Shown: positions 52,486-64,000 of the stretch, one piece after another
How positions within the stretch are numbered: the first letter of the stretch is position 1
Layout: each line of letters begins with the position of its first letter
Source of the DNA: Dipetalonema caudispina
Lineage: Eukaryota; Nematoda; Chromadorea; Rhabditida; Onchocercidae
Assembly: GCA_013365325.1 (NCBI GenBank)
Contig: JABVXV010000197.1
Location: 53,966 to 117,965 of the forward strand
DNA: 64,000 nt
Reading direction: 5' to 3'
Position numbers and translations under genes: made by a program
The notes under the pieces: model-generated
The model's database searches: none
Told to the model about the DNA's origin: nothing
The model's input: the letters and a program-made list of their open reading frames with translations, nothing else

Positions 52486-53186
52486 TAAATTATAGTATCT
52501 CTTAATATGAAAGCGCTTGTTGAAAGAAATTTTTATTTCATTTGTAAATATAAATTTAAATGCACATTTTATCATAATTATAAATTTTGATATACTATCA
52601 TTCTGAACCGTTAAATTTCTAATATGGAGCAAATACGTGATATAATAATGCAAATATTCTAATAAACATATAAGAAAAATGTAAAAGTAAACGTATAACA
52701 AAACGTTACAACTAATCTTCAAGTGTATTTTTTCATATACATACGTATACATATGTATGTAACTGTACGTAAAACATATATTTTTGCATCATAATCATTC
52801 ACTGTTGCAATTATCGCTATTGTATTTAATCTTATAAGTAATAATCGATACATTTTTCAAAAAATTTGATCCATTAAAGCGCAACGAAGTAATATCAATA
52901 TTTCATTGGAAATATGCCATAATAATAACAATAATATGTTTAATATGCTGTTATTAATTAAATGCTAACCTTGTTTATTACATAGCAAAAAAAAAAAAAA
53001 GAAAAAAATAAAACACGAAATTTTTAAACAATCAAACAAATAAAACATACAATAAAAGTATACATACAACAACTACACTTGACCCTTAACAATGTACTAG
53101 AAATAAACAAAAAAAAAAAAAGAAAAATATGCTTTTTTTCTCTTCCTTTCTTTTCACGCCATCTTTGTTCTTGTTTTTTTTTTTTC

Positions 53187-53192
53187 TTTATT
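53187..53192 (-). terminator. Candidate poly(A) signal for the SOX gene
   Basis: AATAAA on the minus strand, about 55 bases beyond the SOX stop codon. Confidence 0.4.
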
Positions 53193-53244
53193 TTACAGTA
53201 ATTAGGAGGTTTGGAAATACCCTGTTAATTACGGAAGAAATTAA

Positions 53245-56200
53245 TTAACTAAATAGAAATGGATTGAATTGTGAACCAAGCAAAGGACTGATCGGATTGT
53301 ACGGTGATTGTAACATGGACAATGATGAAATAGGATTAAATTGTTCGGTTGCCATTGATACACTACCAGCAGTACTACCCGTTGTAATATTTGCCATTGT
53401 TAATTGTAATTTCTGAAATAGTGAATAATTTGTAACGAAATTTAACAACTAAACTAATTAGAATTACTATTTGTGTAATAAATGTATTAGTTAGAAACTA
53501 ATGTACTGGTGAATTTAACAAATAGACAATTTAGTATCCGTCATCACTTAACAAATATCCAAAAATAATCCTCAGTAATCATAATTGCAAAACAAATAAG
53601 ATTTATAAGTACGTTAGCAATGTACTACCAGAAAAGCATCACTAAATTGATTTGTTAATAATCTGTCGGATATAAAACAATGTTAAATTTACTTGCGGCT
53701 TTTGGAAAAAAACAAAAAAGAAAATGAAATGAAGTGGAAAATACAAAAAAAAAGTGTTTCTCATTTACCTCTTGATCAACAGTATCTAAATTAACAGAAT
53801 CTTTTAATGGTGTTGTAGTAGTAGTAGTAGCAGCTGCAAGTAGATGATTACGATATGCAGCTAATAACATGTTGTTTTGTTGTTCCTGCATTACCCGAGC
53901 TAAGAATAATCGTCTAATATCATGAGCTGATGGAATTGATGATAGTGAATGCGATCTGCAAATAACAATTTGTATTGTCGAACTAAGGTAAACAATAATA
54001 AAAATAACAATAAAAGTGACAATGTTTGTGATAGGATAAAAAATGAAAAATAAAAATGTATCACATCAAAAATGATGTAATTCTAAATTGATAATATTTA
54101 AATAAAATTTTAATTTATGAAATTTCTGTTAAATTTGTAGAAATTGAAAACATATTATATGTATTTCTATCTGTGTTACACCTATGGTATATGCAAAAAA
54201 TATAAACATTTCACTTAACGGTACTAATGTAATTTCAAAAACTCTTCATAAATAAGACTATATAGTGAGGATTTCAGAAAAAAAGCAATATAAAACAAAA
54301 ACAAAAAAGAAGAATGTAATCAAAAAGAGGGAGGGATGGGAGAAAGAAGGATGAAATGGGAGAAGGTAAAATTAAAATTGAAAATAAATGTGTAGAAATC
54401 GATGTAGAAGGACCGTTTAAAACAAAACAACAACACATAAATACAAAACAACGAAGCACAAGTTTTTAAGGCGTAATTTTGACTAATTAGAAATTGAATG
54501 AAGTAAGAACTTTCATAGTGATCACCTCAACGATCAGATTTATCTCATCAATCGATTAAAATGGATCATACTTGTAGTCAATTTTGAATCAATTACTTTA
54601 ATTCATACATAGTACTATCGCATATCTTTTCCTTCTTATTAGAGCAGTCAAGGAAAAAAATGAGAACTTGAAAAGCAATAATTTCAATTATGTAGTGATA
54701 ATAAATTATTCGGGTACGGTTCGTTAACGACGGAATTCTACAAATTCGACTGGAATAATAATTATATTTGGTATCATATTTTCGTACCATGATGTATAGC
54801 AAATAAGTAAAAATAAATTGCATGAGAAAAAAAAAAAAAGATAAAAAAGATAAATGAAATGATACCTTTGTTCAAATGATGATGGTGGCATCGATGGACC
54901 AGTTGTTGTAGGAAGTACCGCACATGATTTGGTCAGTAAATTTTTCGTCGTACCATGTGATCGACGTTTTGGACGATAAACATAATTTGGATGACGACGC
55001 ATTAATTCTTCCCGTAATTCTTTAGCCTAAAAAAATTCAAAAAAAAGAGATGAAAGTATGAAAAGAGATAAAATAAAATGATAAATTATCGGTATATTAT
55101 AAAGGATGATAAATAAGTTAGGAAATAAAAACATTTGTGCGAAATTTTTAAAACTTTTTAGAATAAATTAAATTTGAAAAAGAAAAAATTGAATCAGAAA
55201 AAAGTAGTTGATGAAATTATTTTTCAGCTATTTCAATTTTCTGAAATATTCAACAAGGAAAGAGACGAACAACAACAACAACAAACCCGTTTAACATATG
55301 GTGCTTTTTCTTCAACGCTCATTTTCCTCCATTCAGCACCCAATTCTTTACTAATCTGTGAATTGTGCATTTTCACATCTGTACTAGCAATTTGTGCCCG
55401 GCGCATTTGAGACCATACCTTAAAAAAAAAACGAAAGTATGAAAAAATTTCAAACTTCAAACATCCATTGAAAAGATTAATTAAAGATTGCAATTATCAT
55501 ATTTATTAATATTATTATTTGACAATAAAATGTCGTTTATAAGTAGCTAATTAATAAATCAGTTCTATGATTAACGTATTCATCTGTGTACAGCTATTCA
55601 TATTTACTTATGATTCAATTATTACTTTCATCTTTCATCATCCCTTCATCATTTACCTCATTTTTACATGAAATTTACCAATAATAACGTAAAGCATCAT
55701 AATTACGTAAATGTTTCACGTGAATTTTATACATGAGAAATGAAAGATTATTTGAGAAACAAACCATAAAAGCATTCATCGGTCTTTTAATTCGCTTTTG
55801 TACATCATACTCATTCATCTCTTTCATTTCACCACGATGATCTTCATCAATCGCTCTTTTCGTACTGAACGGTATGCTCGGTGAACCTATCATAAATATA
55901 ACCTTTCGTGAAAATTAAAATTTGAAATGGGAATTTTTTTTTCAACAATTAAATGATCTTTTTACCCAGACAATATTAACAGACATTTTCCTTTTTTCTT
56001 CCCGATTTCTGATGGCTAATTCTTTGACACAACGATTATCATAAAAATGCTCATAATATAAAGCTATCAAATAGTTTCGTTTAATCCAACCGTATACTGT
56101 ATTATCCATTTGGCTTACTGTACACCTTGACTAGGCATACTGTACTATGCTACTGTGCTAACTGTCTACTGTATTTATTTATTATTGTATTATAGTTCAT

Positions 56201-56572
56201 TTATGACTGATATAATTTTAATCAATAGTAATAATATTCCATACTGTATGTAAGCTATATATTATTATCATATCAATAATTATTGCAAATCAATGATAAT
56301 ACTTCTTAGATTTACGAAAATTTTCAAGTGTTTAAAAAAAACTTCTGATTTAAAGCTAGGAAGAAAAAAAAAAAAACACGTACTTGATGCACAACATTCC
56401 GTGATACCATGGAGATCAGCAATGGATGTGAACGAAGAGGATGATGGCTCGCCGACCGCTCGTGATGAATTCATTATAACCGACTGATGTTGTTGCTGTG
56501 CCGCCTGTTGTTGTTGTTGTTGTTGTTGCTCTTGTCGTTGTTGCTGTTGTTGTTGATGTTGTTGCTGTTGTT

Positions 56573-56603
<31 letters not shown>

Positions 56604-56720
56604 TTGCCGTTGTTGTTGTTGTTGTGATGATCGTGATATTGGTGGTGGTAAATTGATGGGACAGACTGTTGATTCGATTGTTAGAGTTGGAACGGACAAT
56701 AATGATTGAAAATGATTCAT
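53245..56720 (-). CDS. SOX-family HMG-box transcription factor, six exons
   Basis: Exons 56384-56720, 55765-55886, 55287-55418, 54866-55026, 53769-53955 and 53245-53412 are phase-consistent throughout, 368 residues. The start ATG (56718-56720) directly follows CATTTAG, a possible trans-splice acceptor. Exon 1 encodes a polyglutamine tract (about residues 33-78). The HMG box spans exons 2-4: KRIKRPMNAFM, then VWSQMRRAQIAS, VKMHNSQISKELGAEWRKMS, APYVKRAKELREEL and HPNYVYRPKRR. RPMNAFMVW is the SOX hallmark, so minor-groove DNA binding to a CTTTGTT-like site is expected. The box diverges from SoxB, SoxC and SoxD consensus (RRAQIAST for RRKMAQEN), and I cannot assign a group; a nematode-specific Sox is likely. 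Exons 5-6 hold Ala/Thr and Asn/Pro/Ser-rich sequence, possibly a regulatory tail. Confidence 0.92.
56090..56170. repeat. TACTGTA cluster in SOX intron 1
   Basis: TATACTGTA, CTTACTGTA, CATACTGTA, GCTACTGTG and TCTACTGTA recur within about 75 bases between SOX exons 1 and 2. This is the complement of the TACAGTA core seen in the desert arrays. Confidence 0.6.
56487..56625 (-). repeat. Polyglutamine-encoding CAA/CAG tract
   Basis: Mixed CAA and CAG codons encode about 40 Gln with scattered Arg, His, Glu and Ala, in SOX exon 1. The codon mixing makes it less slippage-prone than a pure repeat. Confidence 0.9.
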
Positions 56721-56727
56721 CTAAATG
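56721..56727 (-). promoter_or_regulatory. Candidate acceptor (trans-splice) immediately before the SOX start codon
   Basis: CATTTAG abuts the ATG on the minus strand with no spacing. This fits spliced-leader addition or an upstream 5' UTR exon. Confidence 0.4.
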
Positions 56728-57034
56728 CTATTTGGATTACATTTCCCGCAATAACAATAACCTCTTTCATTTCATTTCATTTCAGTTTTTTTTTTACATT
56801 TCAAAAATCCTATCGCTTTCGCTTACTTTCCTCTTTCAACAATACAGTATTACTTTCCTCTTTCATCGCTGAATCAACATTATACTTTTGCAAAAAAAAA
56901 AAAAAAAAAAATAAATAAATAATCAAAAAGAGCGGGAATCGATGAGAGAGAAGATGGAAACAGGGAATGAAAATTAAAAAAAATGAAAATAAATAATAGA
57001 AATAAAGCGGATTATTATCTAGCGATGGTATAAC

Positions 57035-57035
<1 letters not shown>

Positions 57036-57080
<45 letters not shown>
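57036..57080. repeat. (AAT)n microsatellite
   Basis: About 15 AAT triplets followed by imperfect AACAATAACAATGATAAT. Confidence 0.9.
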
Positions 57081-57084
<4 letters not shown>

Positions 57085-57610
57085 TAACAATGATAATAAT
57101 ATTGTTATTACGAATATTTGATTTGCACATTTGCAAAAAATTAAAATTGAACGAACAGATTAGTTAAATGTTTGGTATAAAATAATAATAAATTTTTATA
57201 TTATTTTCGTTCTTTTCTTCCTTTTTTTTTTTTTCTCATCCTTTCCCTCTCTCTCTCTTTACTTTTTCTTTTAAATTCAATATTTAAGTAAATTATAAAA
57301 TGCACAAACAACTCTCTGTAAAGTGCATGAGTAAAATAAAATGAAATAAAATGGATCAACATAGTTTGTTATGCTTAATTTATTTATTTAATACATTTTT
57401 TTTTTTTTTTTTAATTTTTATTGAAGAAATAAAACGAATTTATTTGTGTATTTTCATTTTGTATATTTAGTTAAACAAGAAAGAAAAAGAATAAATAAAT
57501 AAATAAACATATATATATAGCAGATTACTTATCGACAAATAAAATGTACATATTTCTCTTCTTATGGAACACTAATGAATCAGAAAAGAAAGAAATTTCA
57601 TTTTTAGAAT

Positions 57611-57869
57611 AAATTTAACTTCTCCCTTTTTAATTTGAATGAATGGTCAGTAATGATATGAACTATTAGATAATATAATGATGGTCATTTAGATAATATT
57701 TACAAGAAATTGACATATATTAAATACTAATGGGTAAACTCAACTTCTTCCTTTTTACCTTAGAATGAATGGAATGGTGGTCAGTCAGATTTTACAATGA
57801 ATTGTTAGCTAACATAATGATGGTCATTTGGATATTATTTACAAAAAGCCGATATATATTAAATACTAA
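57611..57869. repeat. Two-copy tandem duplication, period about 124 bases
   Basis: Copies at about 57611-57734 and 57735-57869 share AACTTCTYCCTTTTTA, GAATGAATGG, AACATAATGATGGTCATTT (with small changes), ATATTTACAA and ACATATATTAAATACTAA in order. Divergence is roughly 15-20% by eye. Confidence 0.75.
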
Positions 57870-58149
57870 ACAAGTAGTTATATGCTACTATTTGATTATT
57901 CATGTCAATAAAACAATTTTAGTAACAAATATTATAGGATTTATATGGTCAATTGAAAAAGAATAATGTACAAAGAAAAAAAAAAAAAAAAAGATTGGAT
58001 GATTAGGAATAAAAGTAAACAGTCAATCATTCATATTAAACTAAAGTAAACATTTTATTTGTTTTGTATTAAATGATTACTTTACTTTATTTACTCTTTA
58101 ATGATCAAGCTTTCATTATTGCATTCATCAATTTCCCCTTTCTTACTTA

Positions 58150-58192
58150 ATCCTTTCTCCCTCTCTCTCTCTCCCTCTCTCTCTCTTCTTTC
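58150..58192. repeat. CT-rich microsatellite
   Basis: CTCTCTCTCCCTCTCTCTC-type sequence. Similar CT and GA runs occur at 57247-57262, 58497-58518 and 58788-58808. Confidence 0.85.
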
Positions 58193-59010
58193 TTCTTCCT
58201 TTTAAATTATTTTTTATCTCCTATCTTTGTCATTCATTTTATTCCTCATTTAGTTAGTTAGTTAAAAATCAAAAAAAAAGTGACAATATAAAACTTGAAA
58301 AGAAAAAGAGAAAAAAAAAAAGGAGAAATGTAAAATGAAATGGAAACTTTTTTTTTTTTTCTTCATCTTATAGATAATTTATTATTATACTCAAAGATAT
58401 TAACATTTTTTTTTAAAAGGGTTAGCTCATATGAAATTTCAAATTAATTCATTTCAGTTTCTTTCTTTTTTCCTTTCAAGTTAGAAAAAAAAAAGAGGGA
58501 GAGAGAGAGAGAGAGAAAGGCGAAGAAAAACAATAGGAGTAGTAGTAGAAGTAATAGTGGAGAAAAGTTATAATTAATCAAAGAACATTTCATTTTTTAA
58601 ATATATCATTTTATTTATAAATATGTCATTTCGATTATACTTGTAATTTATTTCTAAATATGCCAATTCATTGCATTTTGAATATATCATCTCGAAAAAT
58701 GTTCAACTAATTTATCCGTTAAAAAAAAAAAAATCACACTAATTTACATATAACAAATTTCCTTCTCTCTTTATTTTTTTCTCCTCCCTCTCTCTCTCTC
58801 TCTCCCTCATTATTCCTTCCACTTTTAATCATTTTATTTATTTGTGTATTTTTTATCATAAAATGATATGAAGAGAAAATGAAATAGGTGAGAAAAAAAA
58901 TGGAAAAAGAGATAATGTATTATATTAAAAAATTAATTTATTCATTTAACAACAAAAAAAAAAAAAAAAATTCGAATTTTTTCATTTAACAACGAAATAA
59001 AAATTATGGT

Positions 59011-59052
<42 letters not shown>

Positions 59053-59267
59053 AAAAAGAAATAAAAGACAAAATTACGAATTGTAATTGAAAAAGTAATT
59101 AAAAAAAAGAGGAAAGTTGGACTAATTTTATCATTTTGTTTTTTTCCTTTCTTTTTTTTTTGAAAAAAAAAATATTTGAGGAATACTTCAAAGAAATTTT
59201 TTTTTTTTTTGAGTACAACCCAAAATGAAAAGCAACATTTTGTCACAAAAAAAGAGAAAAAAAGAAA

Positions 59268-59605
59268 GACAAAAGGAAAACGAAAGTGAGGGAGGAAGGG
59301 AGGGAGAAACGAAGAAAGAGGTGGAGAGAAAGGGTAGAGCAGAGAGAGAAGAATGAATGAATGAATGAATGGGTAATTTTAGTGAGTTGAAGATGACAAT
59401 GATAATTTGAGATTGAAACTATATAAATGAGAGAGAAATCCCATTTGCTTATTTTAATGAACACAAAGAGAGAGAGGTGGGAAACGAGAGAGAGAGAGAG
59501 GTAGAGAGAGATGATGTAGAGGGTGGAAAGAATTAGGCGAAGCGGAGGAAAGGGACAAGGAAGGAAAGGAAGAGAATGAGGAGAGAGAGGAAAGGAAGGA
59601 AGGTA
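59268..59605. repeat. Long purine-rich (GA/GGAA) tract
   Basis: The plus strand is mostly A and G, with GAGAGA, GGAAGG and four GAATGAATGAAT-type units, interrupted near 59365-59465. Mirror-like purine runs can form triplex DNA. The minus-strand Leu/Ser-rich open frame is a by-product. Confidence 0.75.
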
Positions 59606-60024
59606 GGAAGGTAAACACATTCAAATGACTATCATAAATTTTCATTTTGAAATTGCGAAATATTTCAATGAAATTGGTATTTGTAAATGTTAAAATTGCT
59701 AATATTTATGAAATATTTTAAATCACAGAAAATAGTAAAAGAAAGTATAATGGCTACAAAATGATTGGAATTTATTCTTTTAAAAAATTAACAAAGAATG
59801 AAAATAGATTAATAGAAAAATTGTTACACAACTAATTCTTACACATATCCATACATATAATTAATTTTCTACGATTTTAAAAAAAGAAAAGCATTTGAAT
59901 TTTTCCATTGATTACGCATCTTTTATTTTCACCCATTGCTTTTCATCGTTCTTAATTGATTTTTTTTTTTTTTTGAAATTTCATATTTAAAATAATCAAA
60001 CATCTGTGTTGCTTTTTTCCTTCC

Positions 60025-60030
<6 letters not shown>

Positions 60031-60055
<25 letters not shown>

Positions 60056-60059
60056 ATAC

Positions 60060-60099
<40 letters not shown>
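60031..60099. repeat. Facing poly(T) and poly(A) tracts
   Basis: About 25 T, a spacer of about 6-7 bases, then about 37 A: a near-perfect A/T hairpin. Confidence 0.85.
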
Positions 60100-60548
60100 G
60101 CATTTGTTAATTTGTGAGTTAGTCTAAAATGAAAATTTTGAAAACTTGCAAATATTTCAAATCTCATATTACTACAAAAAAGAAAAAAAAAAAATTCATT
60201 TTAAATGTAAAGTAACAAATAACAATTTTTAAACTTCCTAATTCACACTAATAAAATAGTGAAAAATTTTTAAAATCTATATTATGCTAAACAAAATAGT
60301 TACCTATTATAGATTTATAATATAAAACAGATAAATTTTTGGAATTAATATTAATTATCCCAATAGTACCGAAATACAATCAATACATTATTTTGATCAT
60401 ATCCAAATGAATCAATTTAACAAATTTTATTAATTTATAAATTTATTCATTTACCTATACAAAAATATATTATTTCCAATTTCATAAATTTATTATATGG
60501 TAGGATAATTATTAGGGTAATTAATCTATTTGTTTACTCTCATCATAC

Positions 60549-60660
60549 ATACAGAGTGTAAAGTGCAACAACCCCCATCTCATGATTCGTACGTATATTC
60601 CGGAAATGATATTCGGGATATTGATCAATCCCGACAATATGCTTAACTGCGCAACCCGAA
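60549..60660. other. GC-richer island with stem-loop
   Basis: About 110 bases of balanced composition in an AT desert. TCGGGAT (60613-60619) pairs with ATCCCGA (60628-60634) around an 8-base loop, and the inner ATTGATCAAT is palindromic. A 47-codon plus-strand frame (60582-60725) and a minus-strand frame across the island are both open. No family was recognised. Confidence 0.4.
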
Positions 60661-61199
60661 TTACATTACATTATATTACATATACAACAAGAATAATAAC
60701 AGCAAATCAAACAAAACTGAAATAATCGGAAATGACAAGATGAATTGAATGAGGTAAATAGAACGAAAATGAGAGGATGATTAGGGTATAAAGATATGAG
60801 AGAAGTAAAAGGCGGGGGAAGAGAAATGGGATAAAAGGATGAAAAGGTGAAATGAGATAAGGAGAAGAGCGGGGGAATATTGAGGAAGGATAAGAATACC
60901 CCGGGAGATGAAAAAGGACAATATTTCAATGTCGAATAGCATTGTCACATCTGTTACCAAATGATGTAAATAGAAGAAAGAATATTTCATTCTTATTTAA
61001 AATGATATTTTGAAATTATTTATTTATCAAAAATCACTTTTATCGACAATAGATCAATATCATACAATTTGCATAATGTATAAATGATATTTCTGTGATA
61101 TAAACAATCTAATTTATTGAAATTTATTGCAAATTAAATGAAGCATAATTTTGAAAATGATTAATTGTAAGGAAGAAAATATTACATATATTATATACG

Positions 61200-61266
61200 T
61201 ACACACACACACACATACACATACACATACACACACCCACATACACACATATATATACACACACAA
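61200..61266. repeat. (CA)n microsatellite 1
   Basis: ACACAC run with CATACA interruptions and a short AT block. Confidence 0.9.
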
Positions 61267-61390
61267 ACGGAAGCATTTATCTATCATATATCAGCTTTTT
61301 ACCTATAATATATAAGCATCAAAACTTATTAACAGCAGCAACAATTTAAAGAGTATTTTTAGGAAAGGTCAACTATATTGTATAGAAATA

Positions 61391-61460
61391 CATAAACACA
61401 TACACATACACATACACACACATACACACACACACACACACCCACATACACAAACATACA
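61391..61460. repeat. (CA)n microsatellite 2
   Basis: A second ACACAC/ACATAC run about 130 bases after the first, with the same interruption style, so possibly the product of an old local duplication. Confidence 0.9.
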
Positions 61461-61577
61461 AACAAACATCTATCCATCTATTCATTCGTAATGCAAATTT
61501 ATACACTGAAATGGAGAAGTGATGAACATAATATCTAAAGTTAAATATCAAATTTCATTACATTTCGAATCGATTTG

Positions 61578-61617
<40 letters not shown>

Positions 61618-62195
61618 CGTAGTAACTTGCTAAAATTTCGGCAAAATCAATGGGATCAGTTTACATAACCGTTTAGCAATTCATAACAGGATAGATCGGC
61701 TTACATTATTATATGATTTCAATAACATTGATAATTCTTACTTAACAAATTAGCAAAACAGAAAAAAAAAATTATGTTCTAACAGAAAAGCTTATAATAA
61801 TTGGTAATAATGATATATATTGAATTAAATATTGAAATTTCCAAATAATTTTTATTTTTCTATACAAAAAATTCAACAAAAAAAAAGAAAAAAAATAAAT
61901 AAAGAGAAAAGAAAGAATTGAAATTCCAAGTACAACAAAAAAATTTTTTAAAAAAAATTTTTCATTTTTTATTCAAAAAAATTTAGTAAACAAATAAATA
62001 ATAAAATATCAAATACAACAAAAAACTTTTAAGTAATTTTTTTTTTTTTTTTTTTATTGCTTAAAAAATTAAAAAAGAATGACAAAATGCATGCTATTAT
62101 CATTTAAATAAAATATTTTGGTAGGATTTTTCGCTTTTTTTTTTTCCTTCTGCATCAAAATGAATGATTAACGAAGCATTTGCATCATTTCTTTT

Positions 62196-62260
<65 letters not shown>

Positions 62261-63008
62261 CAAACAAACAAACAAAAAAAAAAATTTGAAAGAAAGGAAA
62301 GAAAGAAAGAAAAAAAAAAAAAGGCTGCGGAAATCATTTTAATGGATGTTTTGGATTTTTTCTGTTAAACGAACATTTGGTTGATATTAAATGTATCATA
62401 ATATTGATTGAACAAAAAAAAAAAAAAAAAAAAAGAAAAAGTGAAACTTAAAAGCTGCTAATGTAAACAAAATAAAATAAAAAGAAAGGGGGAGAGAGAG
62501 AGAGACAAAAAAGAAAAGAAATTGAAATGAAAATACAAAAATGAAAAAAAAAAAAACCAAAAAAAAATAGAAAATATTTAAATGTTAGAAAAAAAATTTC
62601 TTCTTTTTCGTTTCTTGCAATTCTTTTAATTCCTCAAAAATTTCATATGATATATTTCTTTGATCAAAAATTTTTTTTAACAAATAAATTTTGAAATATA
62701 TCAAAAAAATATATGTACATATAATTTCTGATAAAAAGATGGAGAAAATGTTGTGATGGGAAAAAAAAAAAAAAAATAATGAAGAAAATATTGGGAATGA
62801 AATTAATCGGTTCAGGAAATGAAGAAAAGCAAAGTGAGAAAAAAAAAAAAAAAAAAGAAACGAAAAAAGTTTCATATACTAAGACGGATTTGGTATCATT
62901 TTCTACGATATGCTTGTTGTAATTATTTTGTCCCACAAAATCATTTTTTTTTTTTTTTTTCCTATCATTTCCATTCTCTTTTATGCAATACGAACTAATC
63001 TCATTCAT

Positions 63009-63241
63009 TAATGATAATAAATCAAAATATTTAATAAATAATGAAATTATTTAAATCCTCCAAATACTAATAATTGCTTGCAATATTTAATAAATACTGA
63101 AATTATTTCAATTTAACCATCTTCACCGATACTAATAATCAATTAAAACATCTCTGATAAATATTAAATTTTTTTTTAACAATCGCTTTTCATACTAATA
63201 ATTCATTGCAACATCTAATAAACATTGAAATTATTAAAATT
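63009..63241. repeat. Diverged tandem repeat, unit about 55-65 bases
   Basis: Units share ATACTAATAATTNNTTGCAA, ATNTAATAAATACTGAAATTATT and a CT-rich end. Three to four copies are visible. Confidence 0.6.
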
Positions 63242-63875
63242 GAAAATTTTTTCGTTTACAATTTAACGCTTATTCCTTTCAAAAAATATTTTATGAATAA
63301 AATTTAATGGTTTTACTTTTTTTTTTCTTTTTAGTAACAAAAAGAAAAGAAGAAAAAAAAAGAGAAAATAACGGAAGTAATGCTACCAAAATTTAAATTA
63401 TTTAAACCAAAAAGAAAAAGCAAGAAATTAGAAAATAACGAAAATTTGAAAATGTCTACAAGTTTTTATATTTTTATTTTTATTTTTTTTTTTTAAAGAA
63501 CATTAACATTTACCTCATTACCGGTTACCTGTTAGGAGGAATTATGAGTGTAATGACATTGTTGTATATAAAATTTACCGATATATGCAATGATGATCCA
63601 ATAATTTCAGGAAATAATTTTAATCAACCGGTCTTTCTCTCATTTATTTTCAAAAACAAAAATAAATATATTATATATCATACATTATTAACAAACTAAT
63701 TTTTCACCTTTTTTTTTTTCTTCTTCTTTTCAAAAATAAATAAAATGTTTGTTGAAGAGTTAAATGAGGAAGCAAAAAAAAGAAAAAAAAGAAAAAAAGG
63801 ACATCAAAATGAACGGAATGTTTGACAGCTAGCAATCGGTTATAATATTGATATCAGTAGACATCTTATGGCTCC

Positions 63876-64000
<125 letters not shown>

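Noticed and set aside
59004..59246. Phe/Lys-rich open frame on the minus strand, and similar ones near 62180-63008
   Set aside because: Built from poly(A)/poly(T) runs. No splice context or domain, and codon content is explained by homopolymers.
61369..61551. Cys/Val-rich minus-strand open frame
   Set aside because: Direct translation of the (CA)n/(TG)n microsatellite.

Overview
The window is eukaryotic, about 70-75% A+T, full of A/T homopolymers and simple repeats, with small GT-AG introns. Gene content, intron style and candidate trans-splice acceptors just before start codons suggest a nematode; the AT-rich spirurid/filarial type is my guess, and the species cannot be named from this sequence.

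Layout. (1) 1-3021: a small plus-strand gene for a secreted Pro/Thr- then Gly/Glu-rich protein, with two clear exons and a doubtful third. (2) 4767-32765: one very large minus-strand gene of about 66 exons for a USP9X/fat facets-type deubiquitinase of about 3,000 residues. I reconstructed it exon by exon from splice sites and reading phase; nearly every junction is phase-consistent, and two are not resolved. Its catalytic Cys and His boxes and zinc-ribbon cysteines are intact, and it ends in a PPPY motif. One of its introns holds a decayed copy of another of its own exons. (3) 35040-39027: a six-exon minus-strand gene for a four-pass PLP/M6 proteolipid membrane protein (256 residues). (4) 39028-53244: a gene desert with diverged tandem repeats, a 34-unit ATA array and inverted repeats. 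(5) 53245-56720: a six-exon minus-strand SOX HMG-box transcription factor (368 residues) with an N-terminal polyglutamine tract. (6) 56721-64000: repeat-rich non-coding sequence ending in 120 consecutive A at the window edge.

The three large genes lie on the same strand but are unrelated in function (ubiquitin signalling, neural-type membrane protein, transcription control), so neighbourhood says little about co-operation. No prokaryotic features, CRISPR, rRNA or convincing tRNA was seen. The most unusual items are the internal exon duplication abutting a splice donor, an intronic pre-miRNA-like hairpin, a 29-bp-arm inverted repeat in the desert, the TACAGTA-type tandem arrays around the SOX locus, and a GC-richer island near 60.6 kb.
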